From: Erigeron canadensis
Taxonomy: Eukaryota; Streptophyta; Magnoliopsida; Asterales; Asteraceae
Assembly: GCF_010389155.1 (NCBI RefSeq)
Contig: NC_057768.1
Coordinates: 42,015,633 to 42,079,632 of the forward strand
Length of the DNA: 64,000 nt
Direction: 5' to 3'
Shown here: piece after piece, positions 25,861-38,909 of the stretch
How positions within the stretch are numbered: position 1 is the first letter of the stretch
Layout: each line of letters begins with the position of its first letter
Notes under the pieces: generated by a model
Databases searched by the model: none
What the model saw: the letters and a program-made list of their open reading frames with translations, nothing else
What the model was told of the DNA's origin: nothing
Translations under genes and position numbers: made by a program

Positions 25861-25879
25861 TCCTTGTTTTTATATAAAT

Positions 25880-26837
25880 GCCAATATTTCATTTAGAATA
25901 GTTTCAAATTTCAATATTTATATGTAACTCATAATATCCTTTTTTTTATTAATAATAAATAACACAATAAGCTAGTTTAGACTTGCAAGGTTAGTCGAAT
26001 AATAGCAAACGAATTAGTAATCAAAATTAAGCTTTAAGCGACATGCCAAACAAATGTTAATGGATAAACCAAATCTGGCCCATATTAAAAAACTACATAA
26101 GTCGACATGTAACCCAGCCCACTCATTTTGCTATCTATAATGATTAATGAAGTTAATTATAATATCTCATGTTTTTTTAACTCAAACTTACAAGCTTTAC
26201 ACTACAGACTCATTGAAATGGATGATGTTAAGCTTGCATCTAGAAAAGTTTTCCAATGCTACAATGGATTGAAAAGTATACTTAAACTCCCAATCACCTC
26301 AGCAAACAAGTCCTTAAATTTCAATTTTATAGCACTAAACGAAGGCTCTGCGATTTGGGGTTCAACCTCTCAAAACCAAAAAGAATGTTACATAAAACAC
26401 CCACCAAATCCGATTTGTAACTCCTGGGATTCTCCTTTGTTCGGGGCTTGTCATCCCCTTCAGATCCTTCGAATCCAAAGTCTGCACTAGCTTCCTTTCT
26501 GCCTTGATACATTACATATTACATACGAATCTTAATTGCAAGAAAAGACATAAAATCAGAAACCAGTAAACTGAACCAAAAGAATCAAGAATATTCCATA
26601 CATTTAGTATATTACACTCTTATATCCAGATAAAAAATATATCAACTCTAGAACGAAACAACAAACGGACAATTTGAACCTATAGAAACTGAAATTTCAT
26701 ACATATTCTGTACTCTTAGATGAAAACTCTAATATCGTGATACCCAAAGATCATTACACTATACTACCTGCTCCTGTTGGGTTTAAAACTCATTTAGGTC
26801 ACAAGATTCAACCTTTGTTGCTGTTATGGAAAAATAT
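25880..26837. other. 3' flank of the TPR gene, no gene found
   Basis: AT-rich DNA downstream (minus orientation) of the TDM-like gene, presumably including its 3'UTR near 26700-26837. The short open frames around 26128-26512 show no protein family resemblance. Confidence 0.45.
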
Positions 26838-29189
26838 TCAACCTCTGATATCCACAGTGTTAAAGCAGTCCACATTTTCATCACCATACTCTTCTTCTTC
26901 TTCTGCCATATCAGCCCAGCTTTTCCTTGGTTTACTTGGTAGTTTCATCTCAAGATCTTGGTTTTCTGCAAGCTGTCCAAACTGTAACTTTCTTAAACAT
27001 CCTCCATTCAGATGGCCAGCTTTATCACAAGGTTGTGTGTATGGCGTGTTGGGGATGCCATTAAGAGGCAGAAGACAAGGTTTCTGGTAAGTATATGGTG
27101 TCTCAGGCTGCATGCTATCACAGTTGTCATTCCCAGCCTCTTCACTAGAATCTGTTTCCTTGTTTCTACTAAGAAACATAGAGAAACTCGTGACAAAACT
27201 GCAGGATTCCAACTCATGCATCACTTGGATCGCACGCTCATAAGATTTGGCATAGCTTTCATACACGTCTCTACTTCTGTTGGAATCTTTTACATTATTT
27301 AGTAGAAATTTTCCTTCTATCATTCTGTCTGTGTACATCAAGCAAATCGCTAGGTTACACTGCTTGTTCTTATCTGGCTCCAATGATAGTGCTTTTCTGC
27401 ATAATCAACATCTCAAAGTTAATACCAAATGATTTCTACTAATGCTTTATATAATGACAATACAGAATAAGCTAAAGATACCTATATATCTCTTCTGCTA
27501 GTTTATACTTATCAAGCTGCAAGTAAGCCCATGCCAGGTTGCCCAATAATCTCGAATACTCTTGTCCCATTGTCATTTGAATTCTCTTACCCTGAGATCT
27601 GGCAATTCTCGTTCTATTCACATTATGCATTGCAGAATCCTCAATTTGCTTTATTCTTGACTCAAGCAAATGTATCTGCTCATCTAACCGTCCAGACCTC
27701 TGTTAAAAATGCTCGTGATGTTAATATAACGTTTTAAACACAAAGTCTCATGGATTACTTAAAAAAATAAATGGTAAATAAGTGCAATGTACCTTGTACA
27801 GTTCAAGCATAATGTTGTCAAGAGACTCTTGTGCTTCAAGTGGACACAAATGACGAAAAGATTTGATAGCCTCAATTGCTTCTTCAGATCTATTTAATTG
27901 TTTCATTGCTGTTGCCATATCTTTTAGTGCACTATCAACTCGGTCGCCAAGATTTATAGCAGCCCAAAACATAGCTACAGCTTTGCTTGGGTTCTTGTCA
28001 ACCAACTGCCAAGAATATACCAACCAATCAATCTCAAGAAGCGAAAACCTCACATATCAAACCACTTTAAGATCAATGGAACCCACTTTCATACTTCAGC
28101 ATTAATTTGTCATAATTGAAGTTGGGTTCTGGCTGGTGGCCTGGTGGGTTGGTATAATATAAGTTCTAACACAAACATGACCCCCAAAACCTATTTATTT
28201 AGATGCTTTAAACAGTCAAGCAGGCTATACAACACAATCCAACCCAAATATGACCCATTATATGAAACGGGTTAGACAGCTTGACTCGTCCCCTTAGACA
28301 GACCCAACCCTAATCCATAAATGGGTTGTACCAGTATACGGGCTGTAAACCGATTTAATTCAGAATTTTATTTTCAAACAGGTTGACAAGTCAACCAACT
28401 CATAACAACACAATCCAACCCATTATATGAAAAGGGTTAAACAGCTTTACTCGTTTTAAATAAACCCCTTTAGACCCAACCCTAACGCATGAATGTAGTA
28501 CCAGTATACGGGCTTGTAAACAGATTGAAACTACAAATTTATTTTGTCACTTTCATTTGAAAATGGGTTGACAAGTCAACCAACTCATAACAACACAATC
28601 CAACACAGATATGACCCATAATCTGAAATGGGTTAGACCGCTTGACTCGTTCAAGACAAACCCCAACCCATATATAGTTCATTGGTTTTGATCACCATAA
28701 TTTGTTTACAAACTTGAACCAAACAAAACCCTTATAATAAAAATAATAATAATATCATCATGACCCACAAACAAAAGTTATCCAAGAATCATAAATAACT
28801 ACAATAAAGTACAGTATTTGACTTATAAAGTCAACAACCAAAAGTCAAACTAAAGAAATCTTGAAAGAGTTGGAGAATATATTTAAAAAAAGACCAACCT
28901 GAACATGTTTGGCTCTGCCATAAGGGGAATCACCGGCCGGAACTTTATGTATGAAACGAAAACTATTATTATTACTGTTTGATTGTGATTGTGGGTGTGG
29001 GTGTGGTTGTGGGGGCTTCCATTTCTTTTCAGAGGTAGGCAGAAGCTGTTTTCGGGTGGCGGGTGGCGGAGAAGGAAACGGATTGGAAGAGCAGGTGCGG
29101 TGGTTACTCCGTCGCTGTGGGGTGTAGAACGGAAACCCAGTTGGTGTGAAATCGGAATTGGATGAATGGGTTTTGTTTGTGGTCCACAT
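26838..29189 (-). CDS. POLLENLESS3/TDM-like tetratricopeptide repeat protein
   Basis: Four exons on the minus strand: 29189-28899, 28005-27793, 27699-27482 and 27396-26838, giving 426 residues. The N-terminus is low-complexity (Pro, Gln, His, Asn). Then come the family signature FIHKVPAGDSPYGRAKHVQ and TPR helices in exons 2-4 (GDRVDSALKDMATAMKQL, RSEEAIEAIKSFRHLCP, LGNLAWAYLQLDKYKLAEEI). The C-terminal tail holds RKSWADMAEEEEE (SWADM at 400-404). This tail and length favour the MS5/POLLENLESS3/TDM group over the shorter SDI1 (sulfur-deficiency-induced) proteins, which share the same TPR core. TDM1 of Arabidopsis controls exit from meiosis II. Several paralogues exist in plants, so the exact role here is inferred. 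Exon 1 is separated by an 893-bp intron full of diverged tandem repeats. Confidence 0.88.
28190..28690. repeat. Diverged tandem repeats in intron 1 of the TPR gene
   Basis: Two to three copies of a unit of about 185 bp. It contains GGTTGACAAGTCAACCAACT (near 28381 and 28566), ACAACACAATCCAACCCA, a TATGAAA-GGGTTA block and CAGTATACGGGCT. They lie fully within the intron. Confidence 0.7.
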
Positions 29190-29274
29190 TGTTTGTTTCT
29201 TGTTGATTGAACTTTTTGATTGAATGATGATGAATTGATCAAAATCAAGAAGATGAATTTGGGGGTTTGTTATT

Positions 29275-30840
29275 TTTTTTGTGAGCAGAATTTTGGGGTG
29301 GGGGGTATATATATTTAAGTTTGAATATTTGGGGTTATTAGTAACGGTAATACTTGTGTTAGTTACCTTCTCAATTACTCGTACTCATTATTTTAGCTTC
29401 AATAAGTAGGGTTTTTTTTTAAAAAAAGAAAATACTTCTTTTAATTGTGTGTTTCTACTTTCCACTACCTCAACTACTTAAGTTTAAATCAAGATTGTAT
29501 CGTTGATACTTATTGTAACACTTATTAGGGGTTCTTATGAGAAGAAAATAAGAAATAAAGGATTTTTTGATAAGGGGATAACTTGGATAATGTTAACATT
29601 ATTTTGGTTGGATGATGTTGCTCTTACAAACCATTAAAATCATGGAGGGATTTTTGACATGTGTAGAAAATGATTTAAGTGAGTTTGTGAGAGCAATATT
29701 ATTTAACAAAGATGATGTTAACATCATAAATCATTTTCTCTTTTGATCATTGTAATGTAAATTACTCGTATAATTTTTTTTAAACATGTAATAATACAAT
29801 TACTCCTAAAATGGTTTGATAGTTCGCATATTGAGATATCAGTAAGAGATTTTAGGTTCAAACCCATTATATATGATCTTTGGGGTAACCATGAATTGTT
29901 CGTAAATAGTTATCCGATACTTCATTAGGCCAGATATATCTAAGTGAATACTCTCCCTCATCGGACAACTTGAACTCTCGGCCCCATCCCATCCCAATAT
30001 CATTCTTATTTTTCAGCCCCAATGAAAAAATTCGAAAAAGTCGCCATTTCAGCTAGCAGATGTCTCTAATAAACACAATCAACCAACATATAAAAGAAAA
30101 ATATACGAGTGAATGATATCCTTGAAGGAGACATACAAGGTTGCTATCAAAAAAAAAATGTCCATTGCTTCAATAAATTAAGTTGCATTTAACACACTTC
30201 AAGGATTTTCATGCAAAACAACATTTAAAATCGTAGTTCTGCTACTTGGCTGTTTTCACGTTTACCGTGTTGTCCTAACCACATTAAATCGTGTACCATG
30301 CTACTAAAATGTGACATCAATAAAAGTTCCCATTTTTGTTGAGTTGTCATAGTTCCATATTTCTGCATGGCCAATCATTTTGTGGTCCAATGCTAATCCT
30401 TCAATTCATGCATACATTCATGGAGTTTGTGGCAATTGACCAATTCGTGTTTAACTTAATCTTTAAATTGGCATTAAGATTTTGTTTAACTTTCTTGGAA
30501 GTAAAATTTCAAGTAGCATTAAATGTTTTGGTCACGGTACAGAAGTATCACAAGAAGCAATTTACCATAGTAAATTTGGAACTCAAAAACACTAACACAA
30601 AAGTGTGAAGTATATCATATCATAAAACATTTGATTGCACCATGGTCAAGCCCTGTGAGTCACCCTCTTTCATGTGAATCTTTTCCACTCCCAAATGCCT
30701 GTGACTTGCTTCAATACCACCTTGATCTTTTCCTTTGTTATAAATTCATTATCCATCCACCTCTTTCTTTCTTGATCTCACCATACAAAGTAACCTTCTT
30801 CAACTCTGATCACCTATTTGGCGTTTTAGACCGATTACTT
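29275..30840. other. Spacer between the divergent TPR and EPF1-like genes
   Basis: Upstream regions of the minus-strand TPR gene and the plus-strand EPF1-like gene. A possible tRNA-derived SINE fragment lies at about 29825-29960 (TTTGATAGTTCGC as A box and AGGTTCAAACC as B box). A TATA-like TTATAAATT near 30737 precedes the EPF1-like start by about 110 nt. Confidence 0.4.
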
Positions 30841-30846
30841 GCAAGC

Positions 30847-31438
30847 ATGAAGAGTTCTTTGTGCAATATCATATTTCTCTCCTTATTGCTATTGCTATTG
30901 CCGCCTCCTCACATCTCCTCAAGGCATATCGGTTTGCAACGTTCACGTAAGTTATCAACGATCCCTACGTTGTACAATACAGCCTAAGGATTTCCCACAT
31001 GATCAACTTTTATGTGCACATTACTAGGCTGTAATGTACAGCCTAAGTATGGTATCATATTCTAATTTTGCTTAAAAAGTACTTATCTTGGTTTTAAATA
31101 AGCACCTCCAACGACGAATCAATTAGGAATGAATGTTTTACTTACTGCAAATACACATATGTTTAATCTATGTGATGTGAACAGGTCATGGGCATCACCA
31201 TCCAACTCAAGTGACACAAAATCAGCATGTAGCAACATTTATGACACCACGGAAGCAACGGACTGATACTGTTAAAGTGCCAGGATCAAGGCTACCAGAC
31301 TGTTCTCATGCTTGTGGCTCATGTTCCCCTTGCAGACTCGTCATGGTTAGCTTCGTGTGTGCATCCATTGAAGAGGCTGAAACATGTCCCATGGCTTACA
31401 AGTGCATGTGTAAAAACAAATCCTATCCAGTTCCTTAA
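30847..31438 (+). CDS. EPF1: EPIDERMAL PATTERNING FACTOR 1-like secreted peptide precursor
   Basis: Two exons, 30847-30946 and 31185-31438, give a 117-residue precursor; an Arg codon is split across the intron. Residues 1-25 form a signal peptide (Met, then a Leu-rich core). A His-rich propeptide stretch (RHGHHH at 34-39) follows. The mature domain starts around GSRLPDCSHACGSCSPCR and ends KCMCKNKSYPVP. It has eight cysteines (73, 77, 80, 83, 92, 101, 107, 109), the number typical of EPF1/EPF2. The mature sequence is very close to Arabidopsis EPF1 as I recall it, more so than to EPF2 or the EPFL4-6 group. EPF1 is released by stomatal-lineage cells, is sensed by ERECTA-family kinases with TMM, and enforces stomatal spacing. 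The start was chosen because the signal peptide follows it directly. Confidence 0.92.
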
Positions 31439-31971
31439 CTCCCATGTCTTATAGACCATGTTCTTTCCGTCTAATGTTAAATACTAGCAAGATTTTGTTT
31501 TCGTTTTCCATTCTTGTGTTTACAATTTTCTTCATATTTAATCAGATTTGGCCGGTGTAATGAGTGATTTGGTATTGAATTCTTAATCTCTAATGCTTTG
31601 TTTCTAAGTTTTTATCATGAAAGAAAACATATAGATGATTGACATAAAATATAACAAACATCTAAAATACAAATACTACACACGCTTTTTTAACAAATAA
31701 GAATGAACAAAATCTAAAATGTAAGAATCTGTAATCTGTGAGCAAATGCACTAATACAGCAGCATACAATAGGTTGAGCTCCAACATCAAGTTTCTATTA
31801 CAAAACTAGTTCCCCACAACCATATCATATCTTAACCATTTTTTGAAGAAAGCTATAGGGGTTCTGGTGTCGTGCTGGCTTGGTTGAGGTTATGGACCAT
31901 ATATGGTCACCAGTGGGATTCAAAGGAGATGAATATCGAATAAAACTATACAACAATTCAAGTCAAAACAA
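31439..31971. other. Convergent 3' spacer, EPF1-like and ELMO genes
   Basis: About 530 bp between two stop codons on opposite strands. AT-rich, presumably both 3'UTRs. No other feature is seen. Confidence 0.5.
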
Positions 31972-34071
31972 CTAACTGTGCAGAAGGTTGAATGCTGGCA
32001 AATCACGTATTCGATGGATGTCATCAAGTGCCAGTTCTCTTTCCAGTTGTGCCCGTGTAACTTGTAAAACTTCCTGATATTTATATTGAAAAAGATTAGT
32101 AGTATAATATTGTACGTGTGTAAGTAAGCTGGAGTAGTCTATACACACAGTGCAAGAAAAAGTACATTGAACTCCATGAATGAGGCATGCGTTGCGAGCC
32201 ACTGAGCATCCATCAATACGAAAGCTATACAATATAAAACATCAAAGGCTTCTTCATCCTCTGCAATCATATGTTCATAAACATAATGAATCCATCAGTG
32301 ATCTCACGCGTTGAATGTAGGTAGTTTTATACAAAAAAGATTTAAGATCGAGTAGATAACTACCTCCCAATATTTTGACAAAATTTACACAGTGCGTACA
32401 TCTAGGCTTAACTGCAAAACAGAGTTCAACAACAACATAAATTGAAAATATAAAGAGCTCTGATCAGCGCATGTTATAGAAGATGGATTGAAGTTGAGAA
32501 CCTTGGTATAACTCCAACATCTGAGTCAACATAAATGATATGTTAATGCCAGCAATAGCAAAAGGATATTCCCACATCACTCTTTTTCCACGTTGTTTCA
32601 ATAGTAATCTACGAAAGGCGCCCTTCAATTCAAAATTTTATCAACTAGTAAATTATATATCTTGATGTTTCCTAATTGTATTTCATGAATAATATATGTC
32701 CCTTTCTTTAAATTAAAGAGAAAGTTATGAGATTCAAGATAGTGTAGTATGAAATTAAGTAATTCCACTTACCGGAAATGTTTTTGCAAAAAAGATCAAA
32801 TTCTCAAGTGAAAGAAAACCACCACCCCTGCAATAAACAGGATTTAATTAGCAAATGGTCGATTTTAACACGTTGTATACTTATATGTCAATATCTGTGT
32901 GTGTGTGCTCACAGTGTACCTAAAGTCAGTCGATGGATTAATTCCTTGCCAGCCCATTTCCTTCCATTGCTCGGAAATTAATCCTTGCAGTGTAACATTT
33001 GGATATGCTAAATTCCACAATTCTAAAAGGGCTTTCTGTTAAAAAAAGAAAAGAAAAAAAGACAATTCTGTCAAGCAGGAGCCAATTCATTCCAGAATCA
33101 GACTGAAAAGATGAATGGTAGAAAAATACACCTGATGGTCAACACGAAGCTCATCATAAGGTAAGTTTGCTCGATCTCTAAGGTTCTGATATCTTGCTTC
33201 CTGTAAAAATTTATATAAAGATAGATTAAGACATTAACATTCAAGTTTCCAAGTTATCTACTTCGGTGTTTCCAAAGGGTTTAATTTCCTTGGTTAAGCC
33301 AACTCACTTTGCCTACACAAAGAAGAGAAGTAGATTACGTGCTTAGCTTGAACATGCCAACAGCATTCCGTTTACTTACCCAGATTCACGCATTTACTTG
33401 TTAGCTAGAGCTATTTCACATCATTCGATTGTTCCCAAATGTGTGCATATGTATATCTATGCCTGTTATTTTTTCAATACTTGAACTGGTTCGAGTTGTC
33501 AAGTTAAAATGTGTTTACTCTAATACCTGAATAGGAGTCCACTTTAAATCAACGTATTTATTACTCGTAGAATGCTTGGGGCCTTGGCGGCTAAAGATTC
33601 CTCCAATCCATGTTCGTGAACCAACCATAGCAGTAGCTAAATCCAACAATCCCATATTACAAAGTTAATAATTAAGTAATATGGTATGAACGGCAAAGCA
33701 GTTATCTGGAAAAACAAGTATACACCTAGAGCTAAAGATAGTAAAGAAATGAAAGGTCGTAAAATAACATTTACTCACTAATACATTGAGCCAATTCTGA
33801 TTTTCTGGTAATAGACTTATGTAACCATTCTAAAAGGTTGTTCTTGTTGTGTTTCCATGGGTAATCATCTTCATCAACCTGATATGTGAATAAAAAAAGT
33901 TATTGCACCAATGTATTATTCATTTGCAACTTTAATGATGATCACAAAAAATAAAAGTTGATATCATTCAACTACATCATATATAAAACTTGAAAATTGA
34001 GTTCATACTTGGAAGCAAAAACATTTTAGGAAGAACCGCACAAATTCATAAGAACGGTGCAAATCAATCAT
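31972..34071 (-). CDS. ELMO/CED-12 domain-containing protein
   Basis: Ten coding exons on the minus strand: 34071-34009, 33878-33779, 33636-33527, 33200-33132, 33035-32920, 32827-32773, 32622-32502, 32411-32364, 32260-32166 and 32073-31972. They give 292 residues, and all junctions keep frame. Family blocks are VGSRTWIGGIFSRQGPKH, LISEQWKEMGWQGINPSTDF, GGGFLSLENLIFFAKTFP, WEYPFAIAGINISFMLTQML, EDEEAFDVLYCIAFVLMDAQ and LERELALDDIHRIRDLPAFN. Plant ELMO proteins are small, single-domain relatives of animal ELMO. Arabidopsis members affect Golgi pectin synthesis and cell adhesion, and others act in pollen aperture patterning. Met58 (MVGSRTW) is an alternative start giving 235 residues. The upstream reading frame through exons 1-2 is open and spliced in phase, so I prefer 34071. 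Confidence 0.9.
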
Positions 34072-35700
34072 CTGAGTTCTGCATATAAAATGCATTAATA
34101 AAATATTAATATATAATATATATTAATACTTTGTTTCTTTGTATTCAATTTTTTTGTTTTTGATTTATGTATAATGGGACTCTAGTCTATGGTTGTTGCA
34201 CTTGGTGCATGGTCTGTAAAAGTCAATCTAGTATTCAGCTAGATTGCCCGTTCTTTATTTGATATATATAATATAGCCAGGGGTGACGGCCTTTTACCGG
34301 AAAAAAAAAATATTACACAGATTTTTTTGAACTTAAAGAGAATAAATGGTCAATATAAGTGAGATCAATAAAAGGTCTGCAATCATATTTGACCATATTG
34401 TAACATAAATTGTATGAGGAAACAAAACACATAGTGTGGACTTTAAACTAAAATATTGAATCATCAAACATACATTAATAATAAAAATAGATACAGATAG
34501 TGAAATCGTGAAAGTCAAAAAACGGATACATAACAAGAGGCCTACTCTGTGATGAGAAGAACAGGAAGGTATGCATTTCCTATGCCGTAATCTCATCAGT
34601 GGAAAATAAGAACAAAAAAGAGATATGTGGTATGATCACTTTTTCTAACCCTTTCAAACAAAAGCCAACAATCAAAATGCAATACGGGTTATACAAACTA
34701 AAGAAAAATGATTGTAAAAACCCATGATTTACCCTCAAAATCCAACCTTCTCATCATACCAACCCAATTTGTAGAAAAAAGAAAACAAGACTATCACAAA
34801 AGTCAATTTCGAAAGAAAAGGAAGCATACATAGAATATGTTAAAGAAAAAAGATTAAACAGCGCACTTAAAGGATTATTCCTTTTCACATGATTCTTTTC
34901 CTAATGGTTAATGATGCTTAATGTAAAGCTTTTCAAAAGGAAAAGGCATAAGACAAATGAAAAAATACACTTAATCATAACCTTCTTATCTAATAATACA
35001 GCATATCCAATGAGGTCTTTCCAATTTAGGTTACCCGAGAGGGTTAAGCCTTTTGACATGTACGCGGCCTAATCAGGGTATCCATGACCATTTTTTAACC
35101 CTACCTTAGCCACCCCAATAGATATATATACTTGGCAGGATTCGAACTTGAGATATCTTGTAGAGATCCCAATATGTTATATACATAAATTCTCAAAGGA
35201 AATGTTATGTGTAATGACTCAAAGAAACAAGACTCATGTAGAAAAATAAGGCAATTAAGAACACATAAATTCAATCGATAATTGTTCAAAGGAAAGAAAC
35301 AATACCCATCATGTAAAAATGCAAGCTTTATTGAATGTTTGTCAAGGAAATGAAGGAAGGCATGTGGGTATTAGGCAAACAAGGAAAAAAAAAAGACCCA
35401 TATAGCAAATTAAGGCAATAACACATAAAATGAATACTTTTGATCGATGTATTGATTAAAGAAAAGCATATGCATGCATGTACCTCTTCAAAAAGAAAGA
35501 ATGGAGATCCTTTGAGGATGATGATGATGACGATAATAATTAGAAAAAGGTGATGAGGGTAGTTGGGCCCTCTAGGGGAGAATGATGAAGCCAGGGTTTG
35601 GGTATGAAGAAGAATGGGTATATGGGTATGGGTATGGGTGCATCAGAGGTTTGAGGGTGGGGGGAAAAGAACCCACCGTTCACAAGTGGCAAGATGCCAA
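34072..35700 (-). promoter_or_regulatory. Probable 5'UTR intron and leader of the ELMO gene
   Basis: A splice acceptor (TATGCAG) sits a few bases upstream of the start codon. A candidate donor GAG/GTACAT at 35484/35483 ends a purine-rich, GATGAT-rich leader-like segment (about 35484-35690). This would give a 5'UTR intron of about 1.4 kb. It is inferred from splice signals alone. The intron is AT-rich and holds no gene. Confidence 0.35.
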
Positions 35701-36548
35701 AGGCCGGGAGGGAAAACGCCCTTTGAGTTAAAAACCAAACATGTTTCTATAATGCCGCCTATTCAATAGCTTGCTTTCTTTTTATTTTTCATCTAAAAAT
35801 AATATTTTGAGTGTGGACATTTTGTTCTATATATTTACAACATTTTCATATACAGATTAAATAGCAAGAAAAGTAAACTAAGTTCCCTGGCATATGTATA
35901 CTCACATTTATTTCCAAAAGATGTAGATTGGTAGCACATCTTTGATCTCATGTGTTTTTTTGGTACCAATCATATCATTGTTCACTATAAAATATATTTT
36001 TTTTTAAAATAGAAAAATTGTTTTCCTAAAACAAATATTAAAAACAAGGCTTTGCACTCAAAAACTATTTATTGCCAAAATTCTCTCCAATTAACTCATG
36101 TATTTTATAAGTTTGAACTATATATATAGTTACAACTATGCCAATCTATCAGGTTTATTGCGTGAGTGAAGAAAATAGCAAATTATCTGTCAAAAGTACA
36201 AATAAGCTATTGTCAAAAGGCCACCTTGATACGTACATACTAAATAGATTAGTTGAACTTGAAGTTACAACTTGCAAGTAGGAACTAGTAACTAGTTATA
36301 GCAAATATGCATATGCTACACACTACACAGGTAAAAATGTAAAATAGAATGACGATTGGGCTATTCTTTGGGCTATACGTTGGGCCACGCACAGGTGGGT
36401 AAAATAAAATGCTAATGGCCTATACTTTGAGTCTTTGAGATGTTTTAGCCTTTGAGTTGCATCATGCATGTGAATTCCATGACTTTTCCATGTTGCATAT
36501 ATTTCATTTTCATTTTTATTATTTTTTTAACAAGAATTCATACCACTC

Positions 36549-37611
36549 TCATCGATGTCGTAATAAAACTAAATACCACTACTTAGTATAGGTAAGTCGA
36601 GTGTCGTATCCTCGGGGAATCATGAGAAAGTGCTAAAATATTTGAAAAGTTAATAAAGCTAGACATAAACTTAAATCGATTTGATTGATTGGTTTGCTTA
36701 AAACTAAAATTAATCAAGAACTTAACAATATAATTCAGCTAAATAAAAGGGATTATTCTCATGCTTCAAATTATGTTTTCAAATATGTAACCTAACTTGT
36801 ATCCGTTAGAAATTACATAGACATGATTCGTTATAATGTTTAGATTGAATGAATTCAAGAACTAAAGCAATCGGTTGTGATGATTCACGATAATGGAAAC
36901 CGAGGAATTGACATAACTAGATTTTCAATTCATTAAAGTAAAATTACAAGTTCATGAGAGATTCATTCAATAATCAATGATCAATCAACAAGTTAAAACC
37001 AAATGATAGATGAATTTCATTCAAAGTCATAAACAGGTAATCATTCAAACAATCCAAACAACATTAGATGTAAAATACTAATGAGGAATTAAACATCTAA
37101 TCTAACATGAATATGAGAAAGGTTGAACATAAATGGCTTACATAATTATTCACATGAGAATGATCAAAAAAAAACCTAGCCTATTATCTTCATTGTTGAT
37201 TCTTCAATTGAGGTTATGATCTCCATGAAATTATGAATTGATGATGAAATTGGGGTGTTGAGAGGATGAAAAACTGCTCCAGGTGTGTGAAAAATATGAA
37301 GGATAACTTCGCAAGTCGTGAGTGATAATGATATAAACTGAAATAAGTAAATGCATAAAATACGGATTTTCTTCATATAGGGCCGTCCCGCACTGTGGCT
37401 ATGGGCATCCTGCATTGTGCCCCAGAAATTGCAATTTTTCAGATTTTTAACTTTGACTTTTCTTGACTCGTTCCTTCATCCAATTAGCTCCATTTTGCTA
37501 CATATGACCTGAAATCACTCAACAAACATAAAACCGTTCTAATCGTCTATTAACAAGCAATAAAACACGTCATTTTTATATCTTAAAGTTAGATGATTTA
37601 GGCATTCATCA
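36549..37611 (-). mobile_element. Probable solo LTR of a retrotransposon
   Basis: A 1.06-kb block flanked by CACTC on both sides (36544-36548 and 37612-37616). On the minus strand it starts TGATGAATGCCTAAATCATC, with motifs (TTTCAGGTCATATG, AATGGAGCTAATTGGATGA, GGGGCACAATGCAGGATGCC) that I associate with LTRs of Ty3/gypsy-like elements in composites. The opposite end does not read a clean CA, so the border may be off. I see no gag or pol nearby. Confidence 0.4.
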
Positions 37612-37619
37612 CACTCATA

Positions 37620-38890
37620 CTCTCAAACTTGAATACCTAGAATGAAAATATTCTCTCCCAAGATTTGAACTATGATGACCCAAAATAGGATAGCATGTAT
37701 ATAAGCCATTATCTTTTTCATTTGTATGTAGTTAATCGAGTTAAAAAGTGTGTAAAATAAGGCCTGTAAACTTTGTGTGCATTTGGTTACGATCAACATG
37801 GAAGACGTTATGTATAACGAATACAGTTTTCACTTTCACGTTCTAATTGACGATCCAATCAATTCATCTTTAGTGCTTAATATATAGGTGGTAATATGGT
37901 TTGATATCCATATATATAACATGAGGATGAATTTTATAATATTCGAATGGCATGGTTGCTTTCTAAAAGGGTTAGTACGGTACTACAATTTTATCTTCCG
38001 TGTGAGATTCCATATTATGTTTCCGCCTGTGCCTATATATGTTCAAGGGTCTGTTTTTTGTTTTTTTTTTTAAATTATTAAGTGCTGAATGTATTAAGTA
38101 GTTGAACACGTTAAGAATGTCTGTATGTAATTAGTAAAATATAAGTAATTGATAAAATTTAACTGAAAAATTAAGTTCATTAACTATTATGTTTATTAAG
38201 TGAAAAAAAAAAAACAAGGGGTAAGTCTGTCTAAAAACAATTGGTTTAAACTCTTGTCTAATGTGAACATATAAAAGCATTATATACAAGAAGAGATTCC
38301 ATATATAGGCTTTTTGCAATGTCATTTTCAACTAGCCTTGTAGATTGATTCAATTTCTCAAAGGATAAGATAAATTGATGGTGCGTATTTTACTTTCTTA
38401 TATAATGATGGTGAATGTGGTCACATAGGAACCTAAATTGAGAAAAAAAAATGTCAAAGTAACCATGGGTTTAAAGTGGACTAAGAATTAATGGAAATGC
38501 TGGGTTTAGCATCATTAGCTTAGCTCCAATCCAATTATCCAAATCCACACATGATGTGGTCCAACTCCACATACTGGTGGCGGTGTTGACCACTAGTTTA
38601 ATACTAATTCTTTTTTTAATTACAAAAGCTAGGTTTACATTCACAAGTTAGATTAATAGATAAGATAAATGTCAACTTTGATTCTTCTACTGTAATTCTT
38701 CTTAAGAATTGAGTCTATATATTTTAATAATAATCTCTTAGTTTGGATAGAAAGGTAAACTGATATCTTACCGTAGGGTATAATCTTTTGCATGATTAAT
38801 AGGTGAAAGCATATATATTTTCAACAAGCTAGGTTTTGCGAGATGAAATATCGTTTTTCAATAGGTAAAAAAGCTACATATACATGATGT
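37620..38890. other. Gene-free AT-rich interval
   Basis: No coding region, RNA gene or bounded repeat that I can support. Confidence 0.45.
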
Positions 38891-38909
38891 GGGCTTGTGT
38901 TTTCTCTAA

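Noticed and set aside
31972..32232. 86-residue open frame beginning MYSFRIDG
   Set aside because: Only its end is coding (the last ELMO exon). The upstream part runs through an intron and reads the previous exon in the wrong frame.
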